The notes beneath the pieces were generated by a model that worked only from the letters and a program-made list of their open reading frames with translations, did no database searches and was not told where the DNA came from. From JAXMBN01 sp046349875 (lineage in GTDB: Bacteria; Planctomycetota; Planctomycetia; Pirellulales; Pirellulaceae): DNA of 64,000 nt. A program made the translations under genes and the position numbers. Positions 49,060-57,692 of the stretch are shown piece after piece; positions within the stretch are counted from its first letter, which is position 1; each line of letters opens with the position of its first letter. The stretch lies in assembly GCA_046349875.1 (NCBI GenBank), contig JAXMBN010000001.1:124001-188000 (forward strand), given 5' to 3'.

Positions 49060-50217
49060 ATGAGGAACCAGCTTCGGAACGCCACTCGGCGCGGTTTCAC
49101 GCTCGTGGAACTGCTCGTGGTTATCGCCATCATTGGCATTCTTGTCGGGCTTCTATTGCCCGCAGTGCAACAAGCCCGCGAAGCCGCGCGGCGCATGCAA
49201 TGCTCTAACAATCTCAAGCAGATTGGATTGGCCGCATTGAATTATGAGTCGGCCCATAAGAAGTTTCCTCCAGGACGCCTCTCGCCAGACTATATCGTTG
49301 GTACGACCGTTCAGCAGAACTACACTTCGTATCCAACCACGTTGGCTGCAGGATCGTTCACCGGATTCCGATCGGTGCACACCTTCATTCTTCCATACAT
49401 GGAACAAATGGCGATCTATAATCTGATCGACTTCTCAGCACCCACGTCTGTTCGCATGACGACCGGTGGCGGTGTTACTCCCGTCAACGCCAACTACCGC
49501 GCCTATGCAAACGCAGCCGGTCTCTTCCTTTGCCCCTCGTGCCCTAACACTGGCAAGGTCATCACCGAAAATAACTATCGATACAACTTCGGTGGGTCGA
49601 CTCCCTTCGGTGGATCCCGAGGATCCGATCGCAACGACTTGGAGGCAACTTCCCCAGCGGGCTTTTCTTCTCGCGGTAACGGTGCCTTCACCATGGGCCG
49701 ATCGCTAACCGTGGCGACGATCACCGACGGACTCTCAAACACAACTTTCTTCGCCGAGCGAACCAAGGGTAGCGGACGACCTCTGACTGGCCTACCAACC
49801 TTGGAAGATGTCACCAACATGCTCAGCCGTCCTCAAGGATTGGTCGATGCAGACGTGATCTACAACGATTGCCTCAATATGCCTCCTCAAGTCAATGGTG
49901 GCTTCAACTTCAACTCTGCCGGTCGTTGGTTGGAAGGCACAGACTTTTCCAATGGTTGGCCTTTCGGGTTTTACTCGAGCACCATGTACAACCACGTTGC
50001 TCCGCCTAACTGGCGAGCCATCGACTGCGGTACGCGAAGCGCCATCGCAGACGCTCCAGGTGAGCATGCTATCATGTCCGCTCGCAGCAAGCACACCGGC
50101 GGTGTCAATGCTTCGATGGGTGATGGTTCGGTTCGCTTTGTCAGCGATAGCATCGACCTCGTCACTTGGCGAGCCATGGGGACTCGCGATGGTGGCGAAG
50201 TCTATAGCAACGAGTAG
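49060..50217 (+). CDS. DUF1559 prepilin-like (type II pseudopilin) protein
   Basis: 385 aa. The N-terminus has the prepilin leader and cleavage motif RRGFTLVELLVVIAIIGILV (cut after Gly, Phe becomes +1), followed by LLPAVQQAREAARRMQCSNN, the hallmark of planctomycete DUF1559. The C-terminal end has the family's box HTGGVNASMGDGSVRFVSDS-ID. These proteins are massively expanded in planctomycetes and probably form pseudopili or surface fibres. It is directly followed by a small lipoprotein gene, a common pairing. Confidence 0.95.
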   Translation: MRNQLRNATRRGFTLVELLVVIAIIGILVGLLLPAVQQAREAARRMQCSNNLKQIGLAALNYESAHKKFPPGRLSPDYIVGTTVQQNYTSYPTTLAAGSFTGFRSVHTFILPYMEQMAIYNLIDFSAPTSVRMTTGGGVTPVNANYRAYANAAGLFLCPSCPNTGKVITENNYRYNFGGSTPFGGSRGSDRNDLEATSPAGFSSRGNGAFTMGRSLTVATITDGLSNTTFFAERTKGSGRPLTGLPTLEDVTNMLSRPQGLVDADVIYNDCLNMPPQVNGGFNFNSAGRWLEGTDFSNGWPFGFYSSTMYNHVAPPNWRAIDCGTRSAIADAPGEHAIMSARSKHTGGVNASMGDGSVRFVSDSIDLVTWRAMGTRDGGEVYSNE

Positions 50218-50246
50218 TACACTCTTTGAAGAATAAGGAAATGGGA

Positions 50247-50672
50247 ATGATGCTCCTGCGAGTGCTTTTCGGCTTGGTATTGCTTGCTTCCTGCGTTGCG
50301 TGCAGCAAACAGGTGCCCGTGGAAGCCAACCGAACCTCGCAGGTGTCCTTGGATGAGGCCGTTCAACTGGTCCAGTCCGGCAGTTATTCCCAAGCGCTTC
50401 CTCTGTTAGAAAAGGCCATTGCGAGCGGCGGTCTCCAAGCCGATACGCTCGCCGACGCCTACACCTATCGAGCTCGGTGCTATGCCGATGCCAACGAGAT
50501 CGAGAAAGCAACTCAAGATTTAAGCTTCGCTGAACAAGGATCGGCTAGTCCCGCTCTCTATCAAGTCGCTAAAGGGACTCTGCTTCACAAGCAAGGTAAA
50601 AAGGCCGAGGCCGAAACGGCCTTTAGGAACGCGAAGCAAATCGACAAGAACGTTGTCGTCCCCAAGCTCTAG
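50247..50672 (+). CDS. TPR-like lipoprotein
   Basis: About 141 aa from ATG 50247 (AAGGA 7 bases upstream). The signal peptide MMLLRVLFGLVLLASCVAC ends in a lipobox-type Cys. The mature part has two or three TPR-like helical pairs (LVQSGSYSQALPLLEKAIASG, ADAYTYRARCYADANEIEKA, AKGTLLHKQGKKAEAETAFRN). It starts 29 bp after the DUF1559 stop, so the two are probably one operon. A partner or assembly role for the pseudopilin is an inference. Confidence 0.75.
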   Translation: MMLLRVLFGLVLLASCVACSKQVPVEANRTSQVSLDEAVQLVQSGSYSQALPLLEKAIASGGLQADTLADAYTYRARCYADANEIEKATQDLSFAEQGSASPALYQVAKGTLLHKQGKKAEAETAFRNAKQIDKNVVVPKL

Positions 50673-50767
50673 CCTTCGCTTCCAGCACGAAAGCGATTCT
50701 TCAAACACATAACGCTAGACACAAGATCCTTCGCGCCCCAACTCAACGACCGCCAAGACCACATCTA

Positions 50768-51250
50768 CCACGAAGATCACAGAGAATACGAAGATCTCTA
50801 AAACCTAAACTTCGTGCTCTTCGTGTACTTCGTGGTTCAGCTATTTCCTGCGCTATTTATCGTTGAGTGATATCGGACGATTTCCCCCTCTGCGCACAAA
50901 GCGTTCTTAGCGTTTCAAATAATCTCTCTCCATACGCTACGTCCACATGATCTACCACGAAGATCACTAAGAACACGAAGATTTTTAATACCTAAACTTC
51001 GTGCTCTTCGTGTACTTCGTGGTTCATCTATTTTCTGCGCTATTTTTGGTTGAGTAATGTTGGACGATTATCACCCTCTGCGCTCTCAGCGTTCTCTGCG
51101 TTTCAAATAATCTCTCTCCATACGCTACGTCCACATGATCCACCGCGAAGATCACTAAGAACACGAAGATCTTCATTACCTAAACTTCGTGCTCTTCGTG
51201 TACTTCGTGGTTCACCTGTTTTCTGCGACTTGGTGGTTCAGCTGTTGCTG
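50768..51250. repeat. Three tandem copies of a 188-bp intergenic repeat
   Basis: Units begin CCACGAAGATCAC (50768, 50955, and CCGCGAAGATCAC 51143), contain CTTCGTGCTCTTCGTGTACTTCGTGG and continue to CTCTCTCCATACGCTACG. Within each unit the CACGAAGA motif and its reverse complement TCTTCGTG form an inverted repeat. The period is 187-188 bp. The third copy is cut after about 110 bp. The motif family is known in planctomycete and other genomes as intergenic repeats. No gene. Confidence 0.85.
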
Positions 51251-51261
51251 CGTTCGTTGAC

Positions 51262-52245
51262 TTAGCGAGATTCTTTTTGCTTACTGAACCAGACTCCTTT
51301 AGTACCTCCGACAGCCCATTGCTGATCGGGTAGCGCAACGATGGCTTGCGGAGTTCCGACATCTTGAGGTACTGATATTTCCTCGGATTTCAAGCTTACT
51401 GGATCGATGACCTGCAAGCGATAATCCTTCCGAATACAAGCGACACGTTCACCATCGAGTGTCCAAGCCACATCAATGGGTGCAACCGGAAGTTTTAGAA
51501 ATCGAACGAGTCGTCCGCGAGTCGGTTGCCATAAACGCAGCGTCCGATCCTCATCGCTGATCGATGCCAGCCAAGGAATCGATTCGGTAGCGTTACTTGG
51601 CCGCAAAGAAAGAGCAAGTACACGTCCCGTATGTTGATCCATCGTCAAGATGCGTTTCGCTTGCTGAGGATTCCAGACTTGGATGGTTTGATCGACGCCA
51701 CACGTGATGACCCATCCTTCTCGTTGGATCGCGACCGCATCGAGTATCGGACCAGAATGTTGTTCGTACGTCCTTTCCGTTTTGGGAAAGCTATCCACTT
51801 TTCCCACGGGGATCACGGAATCCCACCCCGGCGCTATCCAAGACTCGTTGTTCAAGACCAAGATCTTTTGAACCATATCTGGTTGCAATGCATGATGCTG
51901 AAGCTCTTCGCCTTGGAGACTCCAAATCGAAACCTGACCAACTTCACCTGGGGTACCACCACCAATCCAAATGCGCTCTTGTTGTGGCAACGCGTAAAAG
52001 CAATGTACGCGGTTCATGCGAGGTTGGATTCGGCGAACAACTTGGTGCGTTCGAAGATCGATCCATTGCAACTCGTGCTGCGTGGCTAGGATGAGACGAG
52101 AATCGTTTGCGTCGTAGTCCATCGCCATGACTGCTGACTCGACGGTTAGCAAACTTCCTTCGTCGGCCTTGGCGAGTTGCGTCATCCAACAGGCCACGCA
52201 CAACATCACCACGAACCAACACCCACACTCCATCCAGCGCGTCAT
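51262..52245 (-). CDS. Secreted WD40-repeat protein
   Basis: 327 aa from ATG 52245. Signal peptide MTRWMECGCWFVVMLCVACW, cleaved near LAKA. WD40-like blades: MAMDYDANDSRLILATQHEL, QVSIWSLQGEEL, AVAIQREGWVITCGVDQTIQ (then VWNP), LRPSNATESIPWLASISDED (then LRLWQP) and VAWTLDGERVACIRKDYRLQ. It overlaps the DUF1501 gene stop by 4 bp (ATGA), so the two are translated together. It may be a propeller partner of the DUF1501 protein (inference). The 188-bp repeats begin about 10 bp beyond its stop. Confidence 0.8.
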   Translation of the reverse strand: MTRWMECGCWFVVMLCVACWMTQLAKADEGSLLTVESAVMAMDYDANDSRLILATQHELQWIDLRTHQVVRRIQPRMNRVHCFYALPQQERIWIGGGTPGEVGQVSIWSLQGEELQHHALQPDMVQKILVLNNESWIAPGWDSVIPVGKVDSFPKTERTYEQHSGPILDAVAIQREGWVITCGVDQTIQVWNPQQAKRILTMDQHTGRVLALSLRPSNATESIPWLASISDEDRTLRLWQPTRGRLVRFLKLPVAPIDVAWTLDGERVACIRKDYRLQVIDPVSLKSEEISVPQDVGTPQAIVALPDQQWAVGGTKGVWFSKQKESR

Positions 52246-53543
52246 GTTAGCAATTGGGAGAGCACCGTCCCCTCCTCGGCCAAACGTAAGGGTCTCCCAT
52301 CCGGCGTGACGAGTTCGCGATGGGGTTCGATACCAAAGAGATGCAGAAGCGTGCAGGTAAGGTCGACGGGCGAGACAGGAAGGTCCATCGGACTTTCTCC
52401 TGTACGGTCGCTGGCACCGATCACTTGCCCACCTCGAATGCCACCTCCCGCCATGACGGCACTGAACACTCGAGGCCAGTGGTCGCGACCACCGCGAGGA
52501 TTGATCTTGGGTGTCCTCCCAAACTCGCCCATCACCAAAATCAACGTTTGATCCAGAAGCTCTCGTTGTTTCAGATCCAAGATGAGAGCCGAGAGAGCTC
52601 GATCGAGCGTCGGAATCAGTCCCACTCCAACCTTTGCTCCCGAGTAACCATCGCGCAGCTGCAGCTTTAGTTGATCGTGCGTATCCCATCCGGTATGGGT
52701 GATGGTGACGAAGCGAACGCCTCTTTCAATGAGCCTTCGAGCTAATAGACAACCTTGTCCGAGCGGTCGATCACCATATCGCTCCAACGTGGTTGGGGAC
52801 TCGCGATCCAAGTCAAAGGCATCGCGAGCTTCCTTGGACATCACCATTTGAAAAGCCGAACCGTAGCGATCAAGGTCTTTGCGATCCTCGGCATCGGATG
52901 GTTTCAAAGAACGATCCAAATCTTGCAGAAGATGCTGTCGCCGCTGCAGACGCTCCAGATCGATCGCAGGAAAAGGCTCCAAGTCAGCCACTCCATAGCG
53001 TCCGCTTTTGGAATCGCGGCGGATTTCAAATGGAGCGTCCGTATGGTCCAGAAATCCTTGCCCCATCCCTTGTCGCACTTCATGGATCACCATGTAGGAT
53101 GGCAACGTTACTTTGGGAGAATAGTGCGACACGATCGAGGCCAAACTCGGATAGGCCACCGCGGGATTCGGACGTCGTCCAGTGAGCCAATAATGATTCG
53201 CTAATCCGTGTTCGCCCAAGGGCGACGTAAGCGAACGCAATAGCACCAGTTCGTGCATCAGCTTGGCACATTCCGGCAAACACTCGCCCAGCCGAACGCC
53301 CGGCAAGGATGTTCCAATCGTTCCTAAGGGCCCGCGTACTTCATCAGGTGCATCCGGTTTGGGGTCCCACGTTTCGAGATGACTAGGGCCACCATCTAGC
53401 CATAACAGGATGCACGATCGAATCCCTCTCGGACGAGGTGCCAGGCTTGCACTGCTCGCGACCTGATGAAAGAACGGAAGCCAAATACCGCTTGGTGCCA
53501 AGCATCCGATCTTGAGCATGTCACGGCGAGCAAGCCTAGGCAC
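52242..53543 (-). CDS. DUF1501 protein (sulfatase-fold, Tat-exported)
   Basis: 433 aa. Twin-arginine start ARRDMLKIGCLAPSGIWLP. The DUF1501 hallmarks are SCILLWLDGGPSHLETWDPKPD, GHELV-like LMHELVLLRSLTSP, LGEHGLANHYWLTGRRP and LVMGEFGRTPKINPRGGRDHWP. DUF1501 proteins share the alkaline-phosphatase/sulfatase fold and are abundant in planctomycetes, usually next to DUF1549/DUF1553 cytochrome-like proteins; here the partner is a WD40 protein instead. The substrate is unknown. It is 21 bp downstream of the TIM-barrel gene, in the same transcript direction. Confidence 0.9.
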   Translation of the reverse strand: MPRLARRDMLKIGCLAPSGIWLPFFHQVASSASLAPRPRGIRSCILLWLDGGPSHLETWDPKPDAPDEVRGPLGTIGTSLPGVRLGECLPECAKLMHELVLLRSLTSPLGEHGLANHYWLTGRRPNPAVAYPSLASIVSHYSPKVTLPSYMVIHEVRQGMGQGFLDHTDAPFEIRRDSKSGRYGVADLEPFPAIDLERLQRRQHLLQDLDRSLKPSDAEDRKDLDRYGSAFQMVMSKEARDAFDLDRESPTTLERYGDRPLGQGCLLARRLIERGVRFVTITHTGWDTHDQLKLQLRDGYSGAKVGVGLIPTLDRALSALILDLKQRELLDQTLILVMGEFGRTPKINPRGGRDHWPRVFSAVMAGGGIRGGQVIGASDRTGESPMDLPVSPVDLTCTLLHLFGIEPHRELVTPDGRPLRLAEEGTVLSQLLT

Positions 53544-53564
53544 AGCGAACTCCTTGGAAACTCC

Positions 53565-54530
53565 TTAGGATGCAACCAACGCTACGGCGGCTTTCATTTT
53601 CTCGAGCCCTGTCTTGGCAACGACATTGGGATCCTGTTGCCAGTAGCCTCGATTGAAAAGCTCCAAAGACAATACACCTTCGAATCCATTTTGAATCATG
53701 GTGCTCAAGATGGTCTTGATGGGAGCAATACCTTCGGTCGGATAGATGCGATCGGCATCGTTGATCTTATCGCGAGGAGGAGTATCCGGATAATCGTTCA
53801 TATGAAAGACGTGGACCCGCGAGCCCGAAAGCAATCCTAGCTCGGTAAAGTTCGAGCCCCCTTTATAAAGATGGTACACATCCGGAAGGATGCAGGCCTT
53901 GGGATGATTGGAGCCGCAGGTGACATAGAGCACTTCCTTGAGATGGGATAGGTTTTTGGAGAAGCCCCATACTTCCAATTGCGGTACGCAATCGTGTCGA
54001 TCACCGAGTTCGAGCAATTCGCGATATCGATCGGCAGCATGATCAAGATCGAGTTTAGGGCCATTGGTCGCGCCGCTCGGCGGAGCCGCAATGCGATGAC
54101 CACCCAAGGCTGTGACCGCATCCATATCCTTGGCGACTTGTTCCAATCCCTTCTTGCGAGCCCCTTCGTCATCGACGATCCATTGTCCAAACGCGATGGC
54201 GCTTTCGACTTGTAGTCCCGCGTCTTGGATCTGCTTGCGAAGATCGGCCAACTTGCCACCGCCATCGACGAAGCGTTGAATATCGCGCAACCAAAGTTCA
54301 ATTCCTTGATATCCAGCTCGCGCGGCGATGCGGACCTGTTCTTGAATATCGACTTTATCGCCCTGAATTGTGCTCATATTCAAACAGTATCGAATCTTCG
54401 ATACGCGGTCGCGGACCGTTTGAGGAGCGGTGACGGCTGAACCCAGGAGCGATTGTGCAAGCATGCCCGAAGTACCAACAGCGAGCAAAGAAGCAGAGGA
54501 TTGAAGCCATGTGCGGCGAGTTGTACTCAT
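53565..54530 (-). CDS. Exported sugar phosphate isomerase/epimerase-like TIM barrel
   Basis: 321 aa of the AP-endonuclease-2 / xylose-isomerase-like superfamily. The Tat-like start TTRRTWLQSSASLLAVGTSG suggests export. Barrel motifs: KIRYCLNMSTIQG, AARAGYQGIELWLRDI, GQWIVDD, CVPQLEVWGFSKNLSHL (Glu ligand), CILPDVYHLYKGGSN (Asp/His ligand), VHVFHMNDYPDTP and GVLSLELFNRGYW. Metal-ligand positions are present. The family includes hydroxypyruvate isomerase and inositol/sugar catabolic enzymes; the substrate is unknown. It is first of three genes (with DUF1501 and WD40) in one direction. Confidence 0.85.
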   Translation of the reverse strand: MSTTRRTWLQSSASLLAVGTSGMLAQSLLGSAVTAPQTVRDRVSKIRYCLNMSTIQGDKVDIQEQVRIAARAGYQGIELWLRDIQRFVDGGGKLADLRKQIQDAGLQVESAIAFGQWIVDDEGARKKGLEQVAKDMDAVTALGGHRIAAPPSGATNGPKLDLDHAADRYRELLELGDRHDCVPQLEVWGFSKNLSHLKEVLYVTCGSNHPKACILPDVYHLYKGGSNFTELGLLSGSRVHVFHMNDYPDTPPRDKINDADRIYPTEGIAPIKTILSTMIQNGFEGVLSLELFNRGYWQQDPNVVAKTGLEKMKAAVALVAS

Positions 54531-54576
54531 GAAGCAAATCCAAATGGAATACGGAAGAAAGTAGATGGAATGGAAG

Positions 54577-55284
54577 TTAAGGAAGCGTTTGACCTTGAGA
54601 ATTTTTTGTCTTATCGTTTGGCTTCACGGCCGATGCACTGCGTTGATTCATCGTCGCCAACACGCGTTGTTGTTCTTCTGGTTTCAATCGTTCCCATGCC
54701 TGCTCATAGAATAGCTGAGCACTCGCCCAGTGTCTCCCCTCGCGAGCCGATCGGGCCTGCCGCAAATAGAATTTGATGTCCTCTGCGAAATCTCGGTTGA
54801 TCCCTTCATCGTTGGGATGGTTGAGCACTGCCATGTAGGCATATTTTGCAGTCCGAGCATTGGGATTCGGCAGAGGGGGAGGGGCCGATGGTGCCTCTTG
54901 ACTTCCCAATCCTACGCCATTCGAACTCGAACGTGTCGCACCACTTGATCCTATCGAGGATTGCCCCGTACCTCGTCCTCGCCCTTGTTCGGCCATCGCC
55001 AAAATAGCTCGATCGAGTTCATCGAGATCGATGATTTGAACGTGGACGGACGCACTTCCAGCCCGTCCCACTCCGGATGCGCTTCGATTGGATAGCGGAC
55101 CGAACCCCCGTGCATTGGATCCAGCAGCCGAGGACCGTATACCACCTAAACTAGATGCTCCACCATCGGGAACGGCCACCGTGGTAGAAACTTGAAAGTT
55201 GCCCATCGTAGGCAATTGAATGACCTGCGCAGAACAGGGTGCCATCATGCCGAGCCCACAGATCCATCCAGCCCACCATCCCAT
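54577..55284 (-). CDS. Secreted protein with secretin-like 'VPDGG' segment, unknown function
   Basis: About 235 aa from ATG 55284 (MGWWAGWICGLGMMAPCSAQ signal peptide). A segment FQVSTTVAVPDGGASSLGGI resembles the 'VPDGGT-LLGG' motif of secretin C-domains, then a Gly/Ser/Arg-rich stretch. The C-terminal third (AKYAYMAVLNHPNDEGINRD and LRQARSAREGRHWASAQLFYE) looks like a helical, TPR-like hairpin. Similar proteins with this secretin-like signature are frequent in planctomycetes. It is alone, 46 bp upstream of the TIM-barrel gene's start region on the same strand's left side. Confidence 0.6.
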   Translation of the reverse strand: MGWWAGWICGLGMMAPCSAQVIQLPTMGNFQVSTTVAVPDGGASSLGGIRSSAAGSNARGFGPLSNRSASGVGRAGSASVHVQIIDLDELDRAILAMAEQGRGRGTGQSSIGSSGATRSSSNGVGLGSQEAPSAPPPLPNPNARTAKYAYMAVLNHPNDEGINRDFAEDIKFYLRQARSAREGRHWASAQLFYEQAWERLKPEEQQRVLATMNQRSASAVKPNDKTKNSQGQTLP

Positions 55285-55581
55285 AGTGGTTCGTCTCTCG
55301 TTCGAATCCTTTGTGAGCTCCATCGATCAATCTCCCGTGTGCTCGTTGTAACGCGTTGAAGAACCACGCGCTCGTGAATAGCTTTTGAAGAATAGATGGC
55401 CTAGACTTGACTACCACAAGCCAGGACCTGTTCGCACCATTCTAGACGCTTGCGGAAGGAAAGGGTGCATATAAGGGTCGATTTACCTGCAATGAAATTC
55501 CAAGCCTTGATTGCATGGTGCCCGTAAGAGATTTCACGATGGGCCAAAGAATCGCAACAGCGGCAAGGGACGATACCAAGA

Positions 55582-55788
55582 ATGTTGAAACTCCTACTGA
55601 TCATCCCTATAGCCATGATCCTCGGCTACATCGTGTTGGCATCATTGGGAGGACTACTCGTGCAGATCATCTCGACCAATGTGCACGACAAAGCCCAAGA
55701 GGTGGCCATGACATCCCTCTTTTTCTTTGGCCCCATCGGTGCCTTACTAGGCCTTCTCGGAGCGGTCGTGTATTGGTTCTTCTTCTAA
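55582..55788 (+). CDS. Small two-helix membrane protein
   Basis: 68 aa. Two hydrophobic helices (LLLIIPIAMILGYIVLASLGG and TSLFFFGPIGALLGLLGAVV) joined by a short polar loop (STNVHDKAQEVAM), ending YWFFF. Composition and length are typical of real small membrane proteins rather than chance. No clear ribosome site was found. Function unknown. Confidence 0.5.
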   Translation: MLKLLLIIPIAMILGYIVLASLGGLLVQIISTNVHDKAQEVAMTSLFFFGPIGALLGLLGAVVYWFFF

Positions 55789-56125
55789 ACGAATTCAAGA
55801 GTGCAGAAGGTGCAATCGACGACCATGGTGAATGTAGCCACCCTGCGGCGATTACAAAACAGAACCTGAAGACACCATACATAGAAACCATAGCGTGAAG
55901 AAACGAGCGATGGCACCCGCTGATGGACATTTAGAAATATCGAAGGCCCTATGACCGATCATTGGCGAAGTCAATTCTTACATCGACTTGCGTCATCTTC
56001 ATAAATGACCATCTACTTTCACACCCCTCTTGACAGCTACCTAAAAAACACTACGCTCCTAAGGGTGATTGAATCAAATCGTCCACACTCAAAATGCGAA
56101 GCAGCAATAAGGATGGGAGCGCATC
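55789..56125. other. Intergenic region upstream of the three-gene cassette
   Basis: About 335 bases, richer in A and T towards the right. No other gene seen. GGGAG before 56126 is the ribosome site of the DUF1573 gene. Confidence 0.4.
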
Positions 56126-57184
56126 ATGCTTGGTTGTCGCGTGGTTTTCTTAGGCTTGACGGCGTCTTGCTTGAGTATCTTTTCCTGTATCACCGCTTGG
56201 GCAAGCGACCCACCCATCCTCACAGCGCGGATTTTTGAGGTTTCCGTGGGAGCCCTAGCAGCTCGGTTTGACCTTGGAACTTTGCCTGCAGGGAAACAAG
56301 AGGATTTTCGGTTGATCTTGCAAAATAGAGGAGATCAGAAAATTGAATTTACAAAAGTCAAAGTTGCCTGTTCGTGCATTTCAGCAAAAGCCAGTTCGGG
56401 TGTAATTGAGCCAAATGGTGAGATTGAAATCAACCTCCAATTAACGACACCCACCAAGGTTGTTTCGCCACTACAGAGCATGGTGATTTTTCTTGAAGAG
56501 GCTCCTGGAAGTGGTGTGGAAGTGAGGTTGACATTTCGTATTTCAGGCCTCGTAACATTTGTCGATAGAACCTTTGTTCATAGTGTTGGCGTCGATAAGG
56601 AATTCTCAGTTTTTCGGATCCCGATTTTGGTAACGAGTCCGGTCAAGGTTGGTGATCTAACAATTTCAACCGAAGACGCACTTCAGGCATTGAAAATGAA
56701 AATCGTCCAAGGCGAGGACACTTTCGTTGAATGTACATTCGATTCGAAGAGAGTTATTGGATCGGGTCTAGCTGGCGTTATCCGGGTGGAAGACCCTAAG
56801 AGCGGCATGAAGTCGGAGATCCATTGCATCATTGAAAAGGAACCACCGCTATCGATTTTCCCGTCCGTCATTACCTTCAACTCTTCAAAATCCGCAGATG
56901 AAACTGTGGTTTGGGAAGCTTCCGCCCTCGTTCGCATTGGGAATGCAAAACTGAAAACAGGTTTGGATCCAAATGTAGAGCTTACCGCAAAATTCGATTC
57001 TGAAAGCGTTATTAAGTCTGTTAAGAAAATAGGGACGGGCACATACCGCGTACGTATCGAGGTGCCCGCACAAGAAAACCTATTACCCCAAATGCCACCC
57101 ATCGAATGGCGAGCTGAATTTCTGGGCAACCATTACACTTACTCAACTAAGGTTCGTTTTAACTTTGAAGGAGAACAACGATAA
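56126..57184 (+). CDS. Secreted DUF1573 protein
   Basis: 352 aa. ATG 56126 follows GGGAG at 7 bases. Signal peptide MLGCRVVFLGLTASCLSIFS, cut near AWAS. DUF1573 core: LGTLPAGKQEDFRLILQNRG, then VACSCISAKASSGVIEPNGE with the C-S-C motif, then an Ig-like beta fold. A second Ig-like half is visible (IHCIIEKEPPLSIFPSVITF). DUF1573 domains are extracytoplasmic Ig-like modules. First of three adjacent plus-strand genes; the next start overlaps its stop (TAATG). Codon usage looks AT-richer than neighbours. Confidence 0.85.
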   Translation: MLGCRVVFLGLTASCLSIFSCITAWASDPPILTARIFEVSVGALAARFDLGTLPAGKQEDFRLILQNRGDQKIEFTKVKVACSCISAKASSGVIEPNGEIEINLQLTTPTKVVSPLQSMVIFLEEAPGSGVEVRLTFRISGLVTFVDRTFVHSVGVDKEFSVFRIPILVTSPVKVGDLTISTEDALQALKMKIVQGEDTFVECTFDSKRVIGSGLAGVIRVEDPKSGMKSEIHCIIEKEPPLSIFPSVITFNSSKSADETVVWEASALVRIGNAKLKTGLDPNVELTAKFDSESVIKSVKKIGTGTYRVRIEVPAQENLLPQMPPIEWRAEFLGNHYTYSTKVRFNFEGEQR

Positions 57185-57645
57185 TGAGATACTTCCTAAC
57201 AATTTTGGTCGCATGTTTTTTAGGAACAGTTGCCCGAGCCGATGTAATCTGCTCAGTAGTCGAATCGTCAATATGTCAACAGAATACGCCGACTCCATGC
57301 GACGGCTATTGTAAGTATTATGCAATTTTGGGAAAACATCTTTGCAACAAGAGCAATAATGATCCTAGCATTCCAGTCGAGATCCGCTCTACGTCGAATA
57401 CGTATGATGGCTTTCGAACTGCCGACCCAGGAGAGCCAGGCTACCTTTATTTTACGATTGTGGGGCAAGTAAAGTGCTCAGAGCAGAGAACGTGTGCGAC
57501 CGAATGCGAGCCAATTGAGGTTCTTGGAGTGGTGTATTATTTTTGTACTTCAAATGTAAGTGCTACGTGGGAAAGCACCAACCAAAATTTCACGAAATTG
57601 CAAGGGACAGAGCCGTGTCTTGGGGATGGTGGAATCAATCCCTAA
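57184..57645 (+). CDS. Small secreted cysteine-rich protein
   Basis: 153 aa. Signal peptide MRYFLTILVACFLGTVARAD. The mature protein has about twelve cysteines (ICSVVESSICQQ, PCDGYCKYYAILGKHLC, KCSEQRTCATECEP, YYFCTSN and EPCLGDGG), so it is probably disulfide-bonded. Its start overlaps the DUF1573 stop by one base, showing tight coupling. I do not recognise the family. The pattern fits a surface or secreted accessory protein. Confidence 0.65.
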   Translation: MRYFLTILVACFLGTVARADVICSVVESSICQQNTPTPCDGYCKYYAILGKHLCNKSNNDPSIPVEIRSTSNTYDGFRTADPGEPGYLYFTIVGQVKCSEQRTCATECEPIEVLGVVYYFCTSNVSATWESTNQNFTKLQGTEPCLGDGGINP

Positions 57646-57692
57646 TCAATACATACCCAGAACGTAACGCCTTTTGAAGTGAGAGATGAATC

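Noticed and set aside
50768..51250. Possible CRISPR array because of repeated units
   Set aside because: The period is about 188 bp, the units are nearly identical throughout with no unique spacers, and no cas genes are nearby.
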